A stretch of 64,000 bases of DNA from Candidatus Gastranaerophilales bacterium (GTDB taxonomy: Bacteria > Cyanobacteriota > Vampirovibrionia > Gastranaerophilales > Gastranaerophilaceae): assembly GCA_944325005.1 (NCBI GenBank), contig CALUYO010000004.1, forward strand, positions 124,001 to 188,000. The letters run 5' to 3'. The translations under genes were made by a program, and so were the position numbers. Within the stretch, counting starts at the first letter, position 1; each line of letters starts with the position of its first letter. Below the pieces are notes generated by a model. The model was not told the DNA's origin. It saw only the letters and a program-made list of their open reading frames with translations, and made no database searches. This document shows, piece after piece, positions 17,857 to 27,574 of the stretch.

Positions 17857-19369
17857 CGCTGTTGAAAAAATTAGAGAGTTTATGAAAAAGCAGGGTGTAG
17901 AATACCTACTTGTAAACTCTGCAAACAAATATCTTGAAGAATATACTCCGCTTGAGGAAAATTCCCGTTATATTTTAACTGATTTTTCAGGTTCAACCGG
18001 AGACGTTCTTGTTGCTCCTGAAACAATTTATCTTTTTGTTGACGGCAGATATCATATACAAGCTGATTTAGAAGTTAATCATGAGATTATTGATGTCGTT
18101 AAATTACAAACGGGGCAATCTTTTTTAGAAGAACTTGTAAAAAAAATTCCTGAAGGAAACATTTTGGGTATTTTTTCTAAGAAAAATTCTCAAAAGCGTG
18201 TTGAATATCTGGAAGAAAAGGGGTTAAAGCTTAAATATTTTGACAATGATCCTTTAGATGAACAGATTTCTTATGACAGTTCAAATGTTGTTGCGGTTGT
18301 TGGTGTTTCTGTTGAAGAAAAAATTAAAGATATAAATTTCGACGGTGCCGTATTGATTACTGACCTGGAAGAAGTTTCTTATCTTTTTAATTTAAGAGAT
18401 TTTTCAAAAAATTATTCAAGTAAAATTCGCGGTAAAGCTGTAATTCTTACCGGGCGCGCACGTATGCTTGAAGATATTGACGATTTTGTTGAAAGTTATC
18501 AGGGGAATATTTACGTTGATAAAGCCTCAATTAATGCTTATGATTTTGCGTTAATCGGCGACAAAGTTAAAATTCTTGAAAACAGTCCTATAAAGCTGAT
18601 GAAATCAGTAAAAACAAATGATGAAATCGAACATTACAAAGAAGCTTTCAGGCGTACTGATTTAGCAGTCAAGGCAATCGGCGATTATATTGAAAATAAT
18701 GACAATATTTCTGAATTGGATATTGCAGAACAGCTTGAAAAAGAATTTAAGCGTTACGGTGCAAAAAGTTTGAGTTTTAAATCAATTGTAGCGAAAGATA
18801 AAAACTCTGCTCTTGCTCATTATTCAAAATGTTCAAAAGATGAAATACTAAAAGACGGCAGTCTGGTTTTAATTGACTGCGGAGCTTATTATGAGCAGGG
18901 GCTTGCAACTGATATTACAAGAGTTTTTGTAAAGGGAACTCCCTCTGAACTTCAAAGACGCGTTTATACAACTGTTTTAAAAATGTTCTTGAATGCATTT
19001 AATTCGAACTTGAAAACAGGCTATGAAATAGATAATCTTGTGCGGAAAATCTATTCTGAAAATGAAATAGATGGTTTTGTATTTAATCACGGGCTTGGGC
19101 ATGGTATAGGCGTAAGTGTTCATGAATATCCGCCGAATTTAAGCAAAAATGAAATGGCAAAAGTTCAAATTAAAGACAATATGTGTTTTACAATTGAGCC
19201 TGGATTGTATAACGAAAATTATTTCGGTGTAAGGCTGGAAAATTCATGCTATATGAAAGACGGAAAAATTTGTTCTTTTGTTCATATGAATTATGAAAAA
19301 AAATTGATTGATTTTTCTCTTTTGACTGAGCAGGAAAAGGAATGGCTGAAAGAATTTGAGGTTATATAA
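17849..19369 (+). CDS. Xaa-Pro aminopeptidase (M24B)
   Basis: The 506-residue protein has the creatinase-like N-terminal domain (DFSGSTGDVLVAPETIYLFVDGRY) and a pita-bread M24 domain with all five metal ligands: Asp in LIDCGAYY, Asp in ATDITRVF, His in HGLGHGIG, Glu in TIEPGLY and Glu in VRLENS. It removes an N-terminal residue before proline. The sequence is full length, resembling PepP and the APP1-like group. I prefer the ATG at 17849 over a TTG at 17846; both overlap the end of ppiC. The next gene starts 3 bases after the stop. Confidence 0.92.
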   Translation: MISAVEKIREFMKKQGVEYLLVNSANKYLEEYTPLEENSRYILTDFSGSTGDVLVAPETIYLFVDGRYHIQADLEVNHEIIDVVKLQTGQSFLEELVKKIPEGNILGIFSKKNSQKRVEYLEEKGLKLKYFDNDPLDEQISYDSSNVVAVVGVSVEEKIKDINFDGAVLITDLEEVSYLFNLRDFSKNYSSKIRGKAVILTGRARMLEDIDDFVESYQGNIYVDKASINAYDFALIGDKVKILENSPIKLMKSVKTNDEIEHYKEAFRRTDLAVKAIGDYIENNDNISELDIAEQLEKEFKRYGAKSLSFKSIVAKDKNSALAHYSKCSKDEILKDGSLVLIDCGAYYEQGLATDITRVFVKGTPSELQRRVYTTVLKMFLNAFNSNLKTGYEIDNLVRKIYSENEIDGFVFNHGLGHGIGVSVHEYPPNLSKNEMAKVQIKDNMCFTIEPGLYNENYFGVRLENSCYMKDGKICSFVHMNYEKKLIDFSLLTEQEKEWLKEFEVI

Positions 19370-19372
19370 AAG

Positions 19373-20119
19373 ATGCAGGAAATAACAAGTGTAAATAACA
19401 GTCTGGTAAAAGAAACCGTAAAACTTCAGCAGAAAAAATATAGAGAAAAAGAAAATAAATTTTTGCTTGAAGGATTTAAATGTATTTCAGAAGCTTTTAA
19501 TGCAGGTATTGAAATTGAATATGCATTTGTGTCTGATGAAAAAAAATACGATTTTCTAAATGATAAAATTATTCTCACAACCGAACCTGTTTTGAAAAAG
19601 ATTTCAACAACCGATACAGCTCCTGATGCTGTTGCTGTTGCTTTCAAAAAAGATTGTTCCTCTGCCGGTCTTAAAAATGCAAAGAAAGTTGTGCTTCTTG
19701 AAAATATAAAAGATTTAGGAAATCTTGGAACAATTTTGAGGACATCGACTGCATTCGGCGCTGATGCTGTAGTCCTATACGGACGTGAATGCGCTGACAT
19801 TTATAATCCTAAGTGTGTCAGAGCGTCTGTTGGAAATCTCTGGAAAATTCCTGTTAGTTATATTGAGAATTTTGAGGAATTGCAGAGGATTTTTGAAGGA
19901 TTTGAGCGCGTTGCAACACTTCCGCGCGCAAAAAATTATTTGCAAAACTTTAAAGTAAACGAACCTTTACTTGTAATGTTTGGTTCAGAGGCAGACGGAC
20001 TTTCTGATGAATTGATTAATTTTGCAACAAAAGAAGTTAAAATAGAGATGGCATCTTCTGTAGAGTCTTTGAATTTATCCGTTTCATGTGCTGTTGTGTT
20101 GTACAAATTATTTTTATAG
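19373..20119 (+). CDS. TrmH/SpoU-family RNA 2'-O-methyltransferase
   Basis: The 248-residue protein has an N-terminal substrate-binding domain (KYREKENKFLLEGFKCISEA) and a SPOUT knot domain. SpoU motifs I-III appear as NLGTILRTSTAFGADAV, LLVMFGSEADGLSDEL and SSVESLNLSVSCAVVLY. It methylates ribose 2'-OH in rRNA or tRNA; the exact site cannot be read. It sits between pepP (3-base gap) and dnaA (12-base gap). Confidence 0.92.
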   Translation: MQEITSVNNSLVKETVKLQQKKYREKENKFLLEGFKCISEAFNAGIEIEYAFVSDEKKYDFLNDKIILTTEPVLKKISTTDTAPDAVAVAFKKDCSSAGLKNAKKVVLLENIKDLGNLGTILRTSTAFGADAVVLYGRECADIYNPKCVRASVGNLWKIPVSYIENFEELQRIFEGFERVATLPRAKNYLQNFKVNEPLLVMFGSEADGLSDELINFATKEVKIEMASSVESLNLSVSCAVVLYKLFL

Positions 20120-20131
20120 TAAAATTATTTT

Positions 20132-21514
20132 ATGGATGAAAAAGAGATTTGGATAAAAGCAAAAGAGGAGTTGGCAAATACAGTTCCGACATTCAAAATG
20201 TGGATTGAACCTTTGGAACCTGTCTCGTTTGACGGAAACGTCTTAACTTTAATAACTGCTCATGCACTTGCTCCGCAGGCTATTAAGTCGCAGCATGACG
20301 CGAAAATCCTTGAAGCTTTAAAAAATGCATACGGGCAGAATGTAAGCTATAACATTCTATATGATGAAGAATTTGCTGAGCGCTATCAAAAAGAAAAGAA
20401 AAAAGAACTGCAAAAACAAAAGAAAACCCTTGCAGATACTGATGAAAACAGGATTATGGATAATCTTGCACAGATGCAGTCATCTGCTAACTTGAATTTG
20501 AAATATAAATTTTCAAATTTTGTAGTCGGTGAAAACAGCCGTTTTGCGCACGCTGCAGCATTTGCTGTTGCTCAAAATCCTGCAAAAAAGTATAATCCTC
20601 TTTTTATATACGGTGCATCCGGGCTTGGTAAAACCCACCTTATGCAGGCAATCGGGCATTATATAATTTTTAATAAACCGAAATTGAAAGTAAAATATAT
20701 TAAAACTGAAGAATATGTAAATGAACTTATTAAAAATATTCAATGCGGAGGAAATGATAGAAACAGCCGTATGGATAAATTCCGCCAGAAGTACAGAAAT
20801 GTTGATGTGCTTTTGATTGATGATATTCAGTTTTTAGAGAGCAAAACTTATACAATGGAAGAAATTTTCCATACTTTTGACAGTCTGCATAACAAAAATA
20901 AGCAGATAGTGATAACATCTGATAGACTACCTAAAGATATCCCGACTCTTCCTGACAGGCTTAGAACCCGTTTTGAAATGGGGCTGATGGTTGATATTAC
21001 TCCGCCTGATTTTGAAACGCGAGTTGCAATTTTGAAAAATCTTGCAGAGCAGGCTAATGTTAAAGCTGAATTTGATGTTTTTGAATATATTGCAAAGAAC
21101 TTTGTGAATAATGTAAGAGAGCTTGAAGGAGCCTTTAATAAGGTAAGCGCTTATGCTGATATAGAAAAGACTGATTTAACTCTTGAATTTGCAAAAAAAG
21201 TTTTGAATTGTGAGAGTATGAAGCAGGAAATTACAATCGAAAAAGTTGCAAGGGCAGTAGGTGAATATTATGGCGTTTCGCTGAATGATTTTTTAAGCTC
21301 CGCAAGAAATCAGAGGGTTTCGTCCGCCCGCCATGTTGCTGTTTATATGGCACGTGAACTTACGCAAAAAAGTTTTGAAAGCATTGCAGAATTTTTTAAG
21401 AAAAAGCATACAACAATGCTTTATTCTTATGAAAAAATCAGAGATGATTTAAAGACAAATAAAAATCTTGATCAGGATATTTCGGTTATAAGGAGAACTT
21501 TGAGGGAAAATTAA
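20132..21514 (+). CDS. dnaA: Chromosomal replication initiator DnaA
   Basis: The 460-residue protein has all four DnaA domains. Domain I is WIKAKEELANTVPTFKMWIEPL and domain II a charged linker near 90-115. The AAA+ domain III has Walker A GASGLGKTHLMQ near 165 and Walker B VDVLLIDDIQFL. Domain IV carries the signature VSSARHVAVYMARELT and KKKHTTMLYSYEKI, which contacts DnaA boxes. The gene is not beside dnaN, and I found no cluster of TTATCCACA boxes next to it, so oriC is probably elsewhere. Its stop overlaps the ruvA ATG. Confidence 0.97.
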   Translation: MDEKEIWIKAKEELANTVPTFKMWIEPLEPVSFDGNVLTLITAHALAPQAIKSQHDAKILEALKNAYGQNVSYNILYDEEFAERYQKEKKKELQKQKKTLADTDENRIMDNLAQMQSSANLNLKYKFSNFVVGENSRFAHAAAFAVAQNPAKKYNPLFIYGASGLGKTHLMQAIGHYIIFNKPKLKVKYIKTEEYVNELIKNIQCGGNDRNSRMDKFRQKYRNVDVLLIDDIQFLESKTYTMEEIFHTFDSLHNKNKQIVITSDRLPKDIPTLPDRLRTRFEMGLMVDITPPDFETRVAILKNLAEQANVKAEFDVFEYIAKNFVNNVRELEGAFNKVSAYADIEKTDLTLEFAKKVLNCESMKQEITIEKVARAVGEYYGVSLNDFLSSARNQRVSSARHVAVYMARELTQKSFESIAEFFKKKHTTMLYSYEKIRDDLKTNKNLDQDISVIRRTLREN

Positions 21515-22131
21515 TGTACGATTATATAAAAGGGATTTTGGCCGGTAAAACAAATTCTTCAAAAGGGACTTATGTTACCATAGAAACTTCTGGTATTGGT
21601 TATCTTTTAGAGGTTACGACACGTGACTTTAATGATATGCCTGATGGGGATATAAAAGTTTATACAGTCTTGCTTCACAGAGAGGACAAAATGAGCCTGT
21701 GCGGATTTTTGCATAAAGAGGACAGGGATATTTTCAATATTTTAACTTCTGTATCAGGTGTCGGTTCAAAAATGGCATTAACTTTGCTTGACGAATTTGA
21801 ATCATCTGAACTTATAGGTTTTGTTATCGAAGGGAATTATAAAGAGATTACGCGTGCAAAGGGAGTAGGACCTAAACTTGCGCAAAAAATTATTCTTGAA
21901 TTAAAAGATAAATTGATGAATTATCAAACAAAAGAACCTATAAAGATTACTTCTATAACCCCTGTAAAAATTGATGACAGGGCTGTTGAAGATGCACAAA
22001 TGGTTCTTGTATCTCTCGGCTATGAACGTAAAGAAATTCAGGATGCTATATCGAAAGCGGTTGCTATATTGAATGATAAGGCATCTGCTGAAGAAATTTT
22101 AAAAGAAGCATTAAAAATCCTTTCAGTCTAG
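21514..22131 (+). CDS. ruvA: Holliday junction branch migration protein RuvA
   Basis: The 205-residue protein is full length. The N-terminal OB domain is MYDYIKGILAGK ... VYTVLLHREDKMSLCGFLHKEDRDIF. Two helix-hairpin-helix motifs follow (TSVSGVGSKMALTLL and TRAKGVGPKLAQKIILELK), then the C-terminal domain III that binds RuvB (VEDAQMVLVSLGYERKEI). RuvA tetramers hold the four-way junction. It is translationally coupled to dnaA through TAATG. It converges on the XRE gene with a 4-base overlap. Confidence 0.97.
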   Translation: MYDYIKGILAGKTNSSKGTYVTIETSGIGYLLEVTTRDFNDMPDGDIKVYTVLLHREDKMSLCGFLHKEDRDIFNILTSVSGVGSKMALTLLDEFESSELIGFVIEGNYKEITRAKGVGPKLAQKIILELKDKLMNYQTKEPIKITSITPVKIDDRAVEDAQMVLVSLGYERKEIQDAISKAVAILNDKASAEEILKEALKILSV

Positions 22132-22337
22132 TCAATGCCTTTAAACAGTTCATTGATATCTATTTCAAGGACTTTTGCTATTAGATACAAGTTTATAGCA
22201 CTTGGTATTTGTTTCCCTTGTTCTATTGCAGTAATTGAAGTTTGACTTAAATCAACCATTTCTGCCAATTGTGCCTGGGACATGGCCTTTCTGTTTCTTT
22301 CTGCCTTTATATTTAAACCTAATGCTTTAATATTCAT
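22128..22337 (-). CDS. Small XRE-family DNA-binding regulator
   Basis: The 69-residue protein is a single Cro/CI-type helix-turn-helix: NIKAERNRKAMSQAQLAEMVDLSQTSITAIEQGKQIPS, where SQAQLAEMV and SQTSITAIEQG are the two helices. Similar small regulators repress their own or neighbouring genes. A perfect 13-base inverted repeat in the divergent promoter region (22376-22406) is the likely operator. It may regulate itself and the 73-residue gene at 22428. Confidence 0.88.
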   Translation of the reverse strand: MNIKALGLNIKAERNRKAMSQAQLAEMVDLSQTSITAIEQGKQIPSAINLYLIAKVLEIDINELFKGID

Positions 22338-22355
22338 ATTTTATATTATTATCTA

Positions 22356-22406
22356 TTGACAATAAATCTTCAATAAAGTAAACTTAATAATAAATTAAGT
22401 TTACTT
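22356..22406 (+). promoter_or_regulatory. Promoter with perfect 13-base inverted-repeat operator
   Basis: TTGACA at 22356-22361 is a consensus -35; 17 bases later TAAACT could act as -10. Overlapping and downstream is AAGTAAACTTAAT (22376-22388) and its exact inverse ATTAAGTTTACTT (22394-22406), with 5 bases between. The position over the -10 region fits repression of the gene at 22428 by the divergent XRE protein. Binding is inferred from position and symmetry. Confidence 0.7.
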
Positions 22407-22427
22407 ATTAAATATTTAGGAGAATTT

Positions 22428-22649
22428 ATGGCTAACCTTGAAGAAATGATTGATGATGTCGGGATGAGAATTTTTGAAATTCATTCTATGAATAAATGCA
22501 TGCGTGATATGCTTGAATGTTATATTGCCGGCAATGAAGATTATTCTCACCTTTTGCCTGTAGCCAAAATAATCTGCAAAAGATTAGAAAAGCTCACCTG
22601 TGAATACAGTGAGCTTGAATCTGAAGTTTATAAAAAATGTTTTCTGTAA
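22428..22649 (+). CDS. Small acidic helical protein
   Basis: The 73-residue protein is predicted helical and has five Cys spread over its length (KCMRDMLECYIAG, IICKRLEKLTCEY, KKCFL). No known domain. The SD is TTTAGGAGAATTT. Its promoter holds the inverted-repeat operator beside the XRE gene, so the two may form a regulated pair. I do not call a toxin-antitoxin system because neither has a toxin-like fold. Confidence 0.65.
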   Translation: MANLEEMIDDVGMRIFEIHSMNKCMRDMLECYIAGNEDYSHLLPVAKIICKRLEKLTCEYSELESEVYKKCFL

Positions 22650-22658
22650 ATATTATTT

Positions 22659-23654
22659 TTATAATATTAAAGCAATAAATGCTGCTGCAACCATTGCAGG
22701 TCCAAATGGCATATATGTTCTGTTTTCAGGATGTTCTCTCAAACCTTTGAATATCAATATGCAGGATACAATGCCCAGAATTATTAAAATCAATGCAAAT
22801 ATCGTATATAAAGTTATATTTTCAACTGTGATTATTCTAAAATATTGTAATGTATAAAATGTGATTGCAAAGATTGCAAATACTAAAAATGAAACTAATG
22901 TTTTCCAGTCCTTGTTTTTAACAAGACCTCTTATGAAAATAGGTAAAAATATAATTACCTGTATAACGACAGACAACGCAAGCACTATAAGGAGAGTTTT
23001 CCAGCCGAAAAGCGCCCCGAGACCGGCCGCAATAAAAGTGTCCCCTTCGCCGAAAGCTCTCGTTCCTGCTAACAAATAACCTGATCTTGCACATATTTCA
23101 AGAATTAGCGCACCTGCTATCATTCCTAAAAGGGACAGCATTATAGGGTTATTTAGTACCAGATACTTTGAAAATTCTATAGGAGTTCCTGCCAAATGCA
23201 TTTGGTAAAAAGAAAATGCTGTTACAAAAATTGAATATATAAGTCCTACTCCTATTAATGTATAAGTGTGCACATCATAAACAACTTTTTCTTTTATATC
23301 TGTGCCTGCAATAACAATAAGCAATGCAGCTATTATCCAGGCAAATAAGGTGTCAAAGCTTACACCAAATTTCATAAAAAGTAATGTAAAAATAATACCT
23401 GTCAGAAGTTCTATAATCGGGTACTGTATGCTTATAGCTTCTTTACAGAATGCGCATTTCCCTCTTAAGCAGATATACGATATGACAGGAATATTATGCC
23501 ACCATTTTAACGGATGCTGGCATTTCGGGCATTTCGATGCCGGAAAAACAATAGATTCTCCGCTTAGTGTCCTTAAAATAACAACATTTAAAAAACTCCC
23601 GATACACAAACCTGTAATAAATATCAGTGCTAAAACTGCAATTAGTGCTCCCAT
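22659..23654 (-). CDS. pilD: Prepilin peptidase and N-methyltransferase
   Basis: The 331-residue polytopic protein has the bifunctional PilD layout. The cytosolic loop carries two CxxC pairs (KCPKCQ near 42 and GKCAFCK near 66). The aspartate protease sites are ADIK-like TDIKEKVVYD near 117 and GEGD near 202. It cleaves prepilins after Gly/Ala and methylates the new N-terminal Phe. It should process all nine prepilins here. The C-terminus extends about 70 residues beyond a typical PilD, with extra membrane helices. The SD is AAGGAG. It lies 12 bases after the sigF-like gene, so one transcript is likely. Confidence 0.95.
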   Translation of the reverse strand: MGALIAVLALIFITGLCIGSFLNVVILRTLSGESIVFPASKCPKCQHPLKWWHNIPVISYICLRGKCAFCKEAISIQYPIIELLTGIIFTLLFMKFGVSFDTLFAWIIAALLIVIAGTDIKEKVVYDVHTYTLIGVGLIYSIFVTAFSFYQMHLAGTPIEFSKYLVLNNPIMLSLLGMIAGALILEICARSGYLLAGTRAFGEGDTFIAAGLGALFGWKTLLIVLALSVVIQVIIFLPIFIRGLVKNKDWKTLVSFLVFAIFAITFYTLQYFRIITVENITLYTIFALILIILGIVSCILIFKGLREHPENRTYMPFGPAMVAAAFIALIL

Positions 23655-23666
23655 TTTATGTCTCCT

Positions 23667-24473
23667 TTAATTTTCATCTTTTGATTTTATTATTTCATAC
23701 ATCTTACTCAATGCTTTTTTCAGCCGTCTGGAAACTTGCATTTGAGATATATGTATTCTTTCCGATATTTCTCGCTGGTTTAAGTCCTGATAATAGCTCA
23801 TTTCAATAATCTGCTGCAAATCACGTGGTAATTTTTTTATAGCGGCAGCAAGCATTATTTTATTTTCATAAGAGTTCATAAATTCCTGATAATCTCCGGC
23901 AGGAATTTTATCAATAAGCGTTAAATCGTCATCGTCAACTGAGGAAATCGCCTGATCAAGAGAAAGGGTGCTTTTACAAAGTTCAATTTCCATAACCTCA
24001 TGGATTTTGCTTACCTGAACTCCTACTATTTCTGCAATCTGTTCTTCTGAAGGTTCATCAATACCTTTTTCTTTTAATTGTTTTACAGCCGAACTTATTT
24101 TGAACACGAGTTCCTGCAGTTCTCTCGGAGCTTTAATCATTGACGCTTTATCACGCAGATAATGTTTTATTTCTCCTCTTATAAAATACGATGCATAAGT
24201 CTTAAATCTTGCATTTTTATCAGGATCAAAAAATTCGATAGCCTTGATTAATCCTATGGAACCGACCTGCACAAGGTCCTCATTGGAAATTCCGGATTGC
24301 GAAGAAATGCTTCCTGCAATTTTTTTTACAAGATGCATCCCGTTTTCAACAATATTGATATGAAGCATTCTTTTTTTCTTCTCGTCCTTGCAATCTTTAT
24401 AGGCGAGAAGCTGTTCATCTAGATCTTCGATAGGTTTTTCTTTACTGTCCAACAAATTAATCTCCAATATCAT
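23667..24473 (-). CDS. SigF/SigB-type alternative sigma factor
   Basis: The 268-residue sigma factor has region 2 (NIVENGMHLVKKIAG ... EDLVQVGSIGLIKAIEFFD ... RFKTYASYFIRGEIKHYLRD), region 3 (RELQELVFKISSAV) and region 4 helix-turn-helix (NQREISERIHISQMQVSRRL). This is the group 3 pattern of SigB/SigF; cyanobacterial SigF is known to control pilus genes. Here it lies directly upstream of pilD, so control of the pilus system is a reasonable inference. No partner anti-sigma gene is next to it. Confidence 0.88.
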   Translation of the reverse strand: MILEINLLDSKEKPIEDLDEQLLAYKDCKDEKKKRMLHINIVENGMHLVKKIAGSISSQSGISNEDLVQVGSIGLIKAIEFFDPDKNARFKTYASYFIRGEIKHYLRDKASMIKAPRELQELVFKISSAVKQLKEKGIDEPSEEQIAEIVGVQVSKIHEVMEIELCKSTLSLDQAISSVDDDDLTLIDKIPAGDYQEFMNSYENKIMLAAAIKKLPRDLQQIIEMSYYQDLNQREISERIHISQMQVSRRLKKALSKMYEIIKSKDEN

Positions 24474-24580
24474 TAGTATTATAGCATAACTTTTTTATTT
24501 TAGAAATCATTAAATTTGCGTAATAATTTAAGAGCATGTAAAATTTTTGTGCTACTATAATAAAATAACGGAGTAGAAAT

Positions 24581-24862
24581 ATGATAACGATTAAAGATGT
24601 AGAACATGTTGCAAAATTAGCAAGGCTGGAATTAACTGAAGAAGAAAAGGAATTGTATACTAAGCAGTTAGGTGATGTATTAAAATATGTTGATCAGATG
24701 AACGAAGTTGATACAACAAATGTTAAGCCAATGTGTCAGGTTATTGATTTTTATAATGTCATGAGAGATGACAAAGTTGTTCAGGAAATCAGCAAAGAAG
24801 ATTTAATGGCAAATGCTCCGGAAGAAGAAAACGGATTCTTTAAAGTTCCGAAGATTAATTAA
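24581..24862 (+). CDS. gatC: Asp/Glu-tRNA amidotransferase subunit C
   Basis: The 93-residue protein is full length: ITIKDVEHVAKLARLELTEEE, then LGDVLKYVDQMNEVDTTNVKP and the C-terminal PEEENGFFKVPKIN. GatC stabilises GatA in the GatCAB complex that makes Gln-tRNA(Gln) or Asn-tRNA(Asn). gatA and gatB are not in the window. The SD is weak (ACGGAGTAGAA). Confidence 0.95.
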   Translation: MITIKDVEHVAKLARLELTEEEKELYTKQLGDVLKYVDQMNEVDTTNVKPMCQVIDFYNVMRDDKVVQEISKEDLMANAPEEENGFFKVPKIN

Positions 24863-24882
24863 CCGTTTATTAATAATATAAG

Positions 24883-24979
24883 GCAAAACAGTTGTGAGGG
24901 GTTAAGGTCATAAACAGATTTTTGCATACTGCAAAATTCCCGTGAGTACATGAATTGATATAAATTTCACCGGTTTTGC
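24883..24979 (+). promoter_or_regulatory. Possible structured 5' leader of pyrG
   Basis: The gap between gatC and pyrG holds GCAAAAC (24883-24889) complementary to GTTTTGC (24973-24979), which would close a domain of about 97 bases. Inside it is a perfect hairpin TTTTGCA-TAC-TGCAAAA (24920-24936). The closing stem ends a few bases before the pyrG SD. It matches no riboswitch I know; CTP-dependent control of pyrG by leader RNA exists in Firmicutes but with a different sequence. Confidence 0.35.
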
Positions 24980-24994
24980 GTTGAAAGGGGATAA

Positions 24995-26596
<1,602 letters not shown>

Positions 26597-26600
26597 TAAT

Positions 26601-26637
26601 TTTCAGAGGGCTCTCATAAGTTGAGAGCCCTCTGAAA
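26601..26637. terminator. Long perfect hairpin between pyrG and pilin 4
   Basis: TTTCAGAGGGCTCTCA and TGAGAGCCCTCTGAAA form a perfect 16-base stem with a 5-base loop, 4 bases after the pyrG stop. There is no T run on the plus side, so it may end transcription with help or protect the 3' end. It lies between convergent genes and may serve both. Confidence 0.7.
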
Positions 26638-26697
26638 GCATATCTATTAACCACACGCTTTATTATTTTTAGTGTTTTGTCAAGTTTTATAATTTTG

Positions 26698-27446
26698 CTA
26701 CCACGGGTAATCATCCTTTATTTCCCAGCCATCGAGTTGTATTAGTGCTCCGCATGCATCGCTGCCATCGCCTTTACAATATTTTAATAGTGTTTCTCTA
26801 CTATTGCCGCTGCCATTCATATAAAAACCTTTAGAATTAAAGTTTGCAAAGAATGTATCTCTACCTACAATATTTGGCTTTTTTTCACCATTTGTATCAA
26901 TTCGTAGTGATATCGAATCTTCTTGTGTATAGTCAGCATTAAAATGCAGGTAAATTCCATTTGTCAGGGCTATACTGTAATGTGTATGTCCTCCGCCTGA
27001 TACAAGCTTGCCGTTCTCTCTGCGAAAATATTCATAAGGCATACCAGATGTTCTCATTTGTTCCTGCTTAACAACTTTAAGATATGGTGTAACATATGTA
27101 TCAACAAATGTTTTTGTTTCATCTGTATTTGTTTCGCCTGTATCTCCTTCAACCTCGTCTATCCAATCTTCCATAGGCCCGTTGTCGATTTCGGACATTT
27201 TTACAGCCTGGGAAACAACTGCGTAAGCATAGGCAAGTCTTGTTGCAGCTTCTTTTTTTTGATAATTTGCAGTCAATGACGGTATGGTCAGAGCTGCAAC
27301 AACACCTATAATTCCCAGTGTTATTAAAACCTCCGCCAGTGTATATGCATTAAAAAAATAAGTATATCTATTAATTCCTTGAAAATAAAAGATTACAGGC
27401 CTGTGTTTATCGGGGGGGGGGCAATTTGCAGCTTTTTCATAATCAT
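26698..27446 (-). CDS. Prepilin-type protein 4, minus strand, out of frame at C10
   Basis: From the ATG at 27446 (SD AAAGGAG nine bases upstream) the coding strand reads into a run of ten Cs (27421-27412) and then hits TAA after MIMKKLQIAPPPINTGL. One extra C, or a -1 shift, opens the frame through FNAYTLAEVLITLGIIG to the stop at 26698. The body has AYAVVSQAVKMSEIDNGP, DTNGEKKPNIVGRDTFF and CGALIQLDGWEI, so it is a divergent member of the same family. Cleavage would follow Ala. Unlike the others, its run encodes prolines and the Gs are on the template side. Confidence 0.8.
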
Positions 27447-27462
27447 ATTTTCAGTCTCCTTT
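27404..27462 (-). promoter_or_regulatory. G10 element, copy 4 (inverted relative to its gene)
   Basis: The ten Gs (27412-27421) are on the plus strand although the pilin gene is on the minus strand. In plus orientation the run is flanked as in copy 9: ATCG...GCAA and then CAGCTTTTTCATA, similar to AAGCTTCTCATA. So the block around the run looks inverted compared with the other eight. The SD (CTCCTTT complement, 27456-27462) belongs to the minus-strand gene. SD pairing with TCTTTT downstream is weak. Confidence 0.6.
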
Positions 27463-27471
27463 AATATTTTT

Positions 27472-27500
27472 ATTATTTCCGATTTATTTTACTTTGTCAA
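27472..27500 (-). promoter_or_regulatory. Sigma-70 promoter of pilin 4
   Basis: On the minus strand TTGACA (27500-27495) is a consensus -35, followed after 17 bases by AATAAT (27477-27472) as -10. The transcript would start about 10-15 bases before the SD at 27462. This is the clearest promoter of the pilin set. Confidence 0.75.
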
Positions 27501-27574
27501 GCTTAGTACTCTTGACTATGACTTATGTTGCGTGTATTTTATTATATACAGTGAAGTATTTGGGGAGATATTTA

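Noticed and set aside
20120-20131. oriC next to dnaA
   Set aside because: Only 12 bases precede dnaA, inside a run of co-oriented genes, and no cluster of TTATCCACA-like boxes was seen.
22128-22649. Toxin-antitoxin pair
   Set aside because: The XRE protein could be an antitoxin, but the partner is small, acidic and lacks any toxin-like motif, and the genes are divergent.
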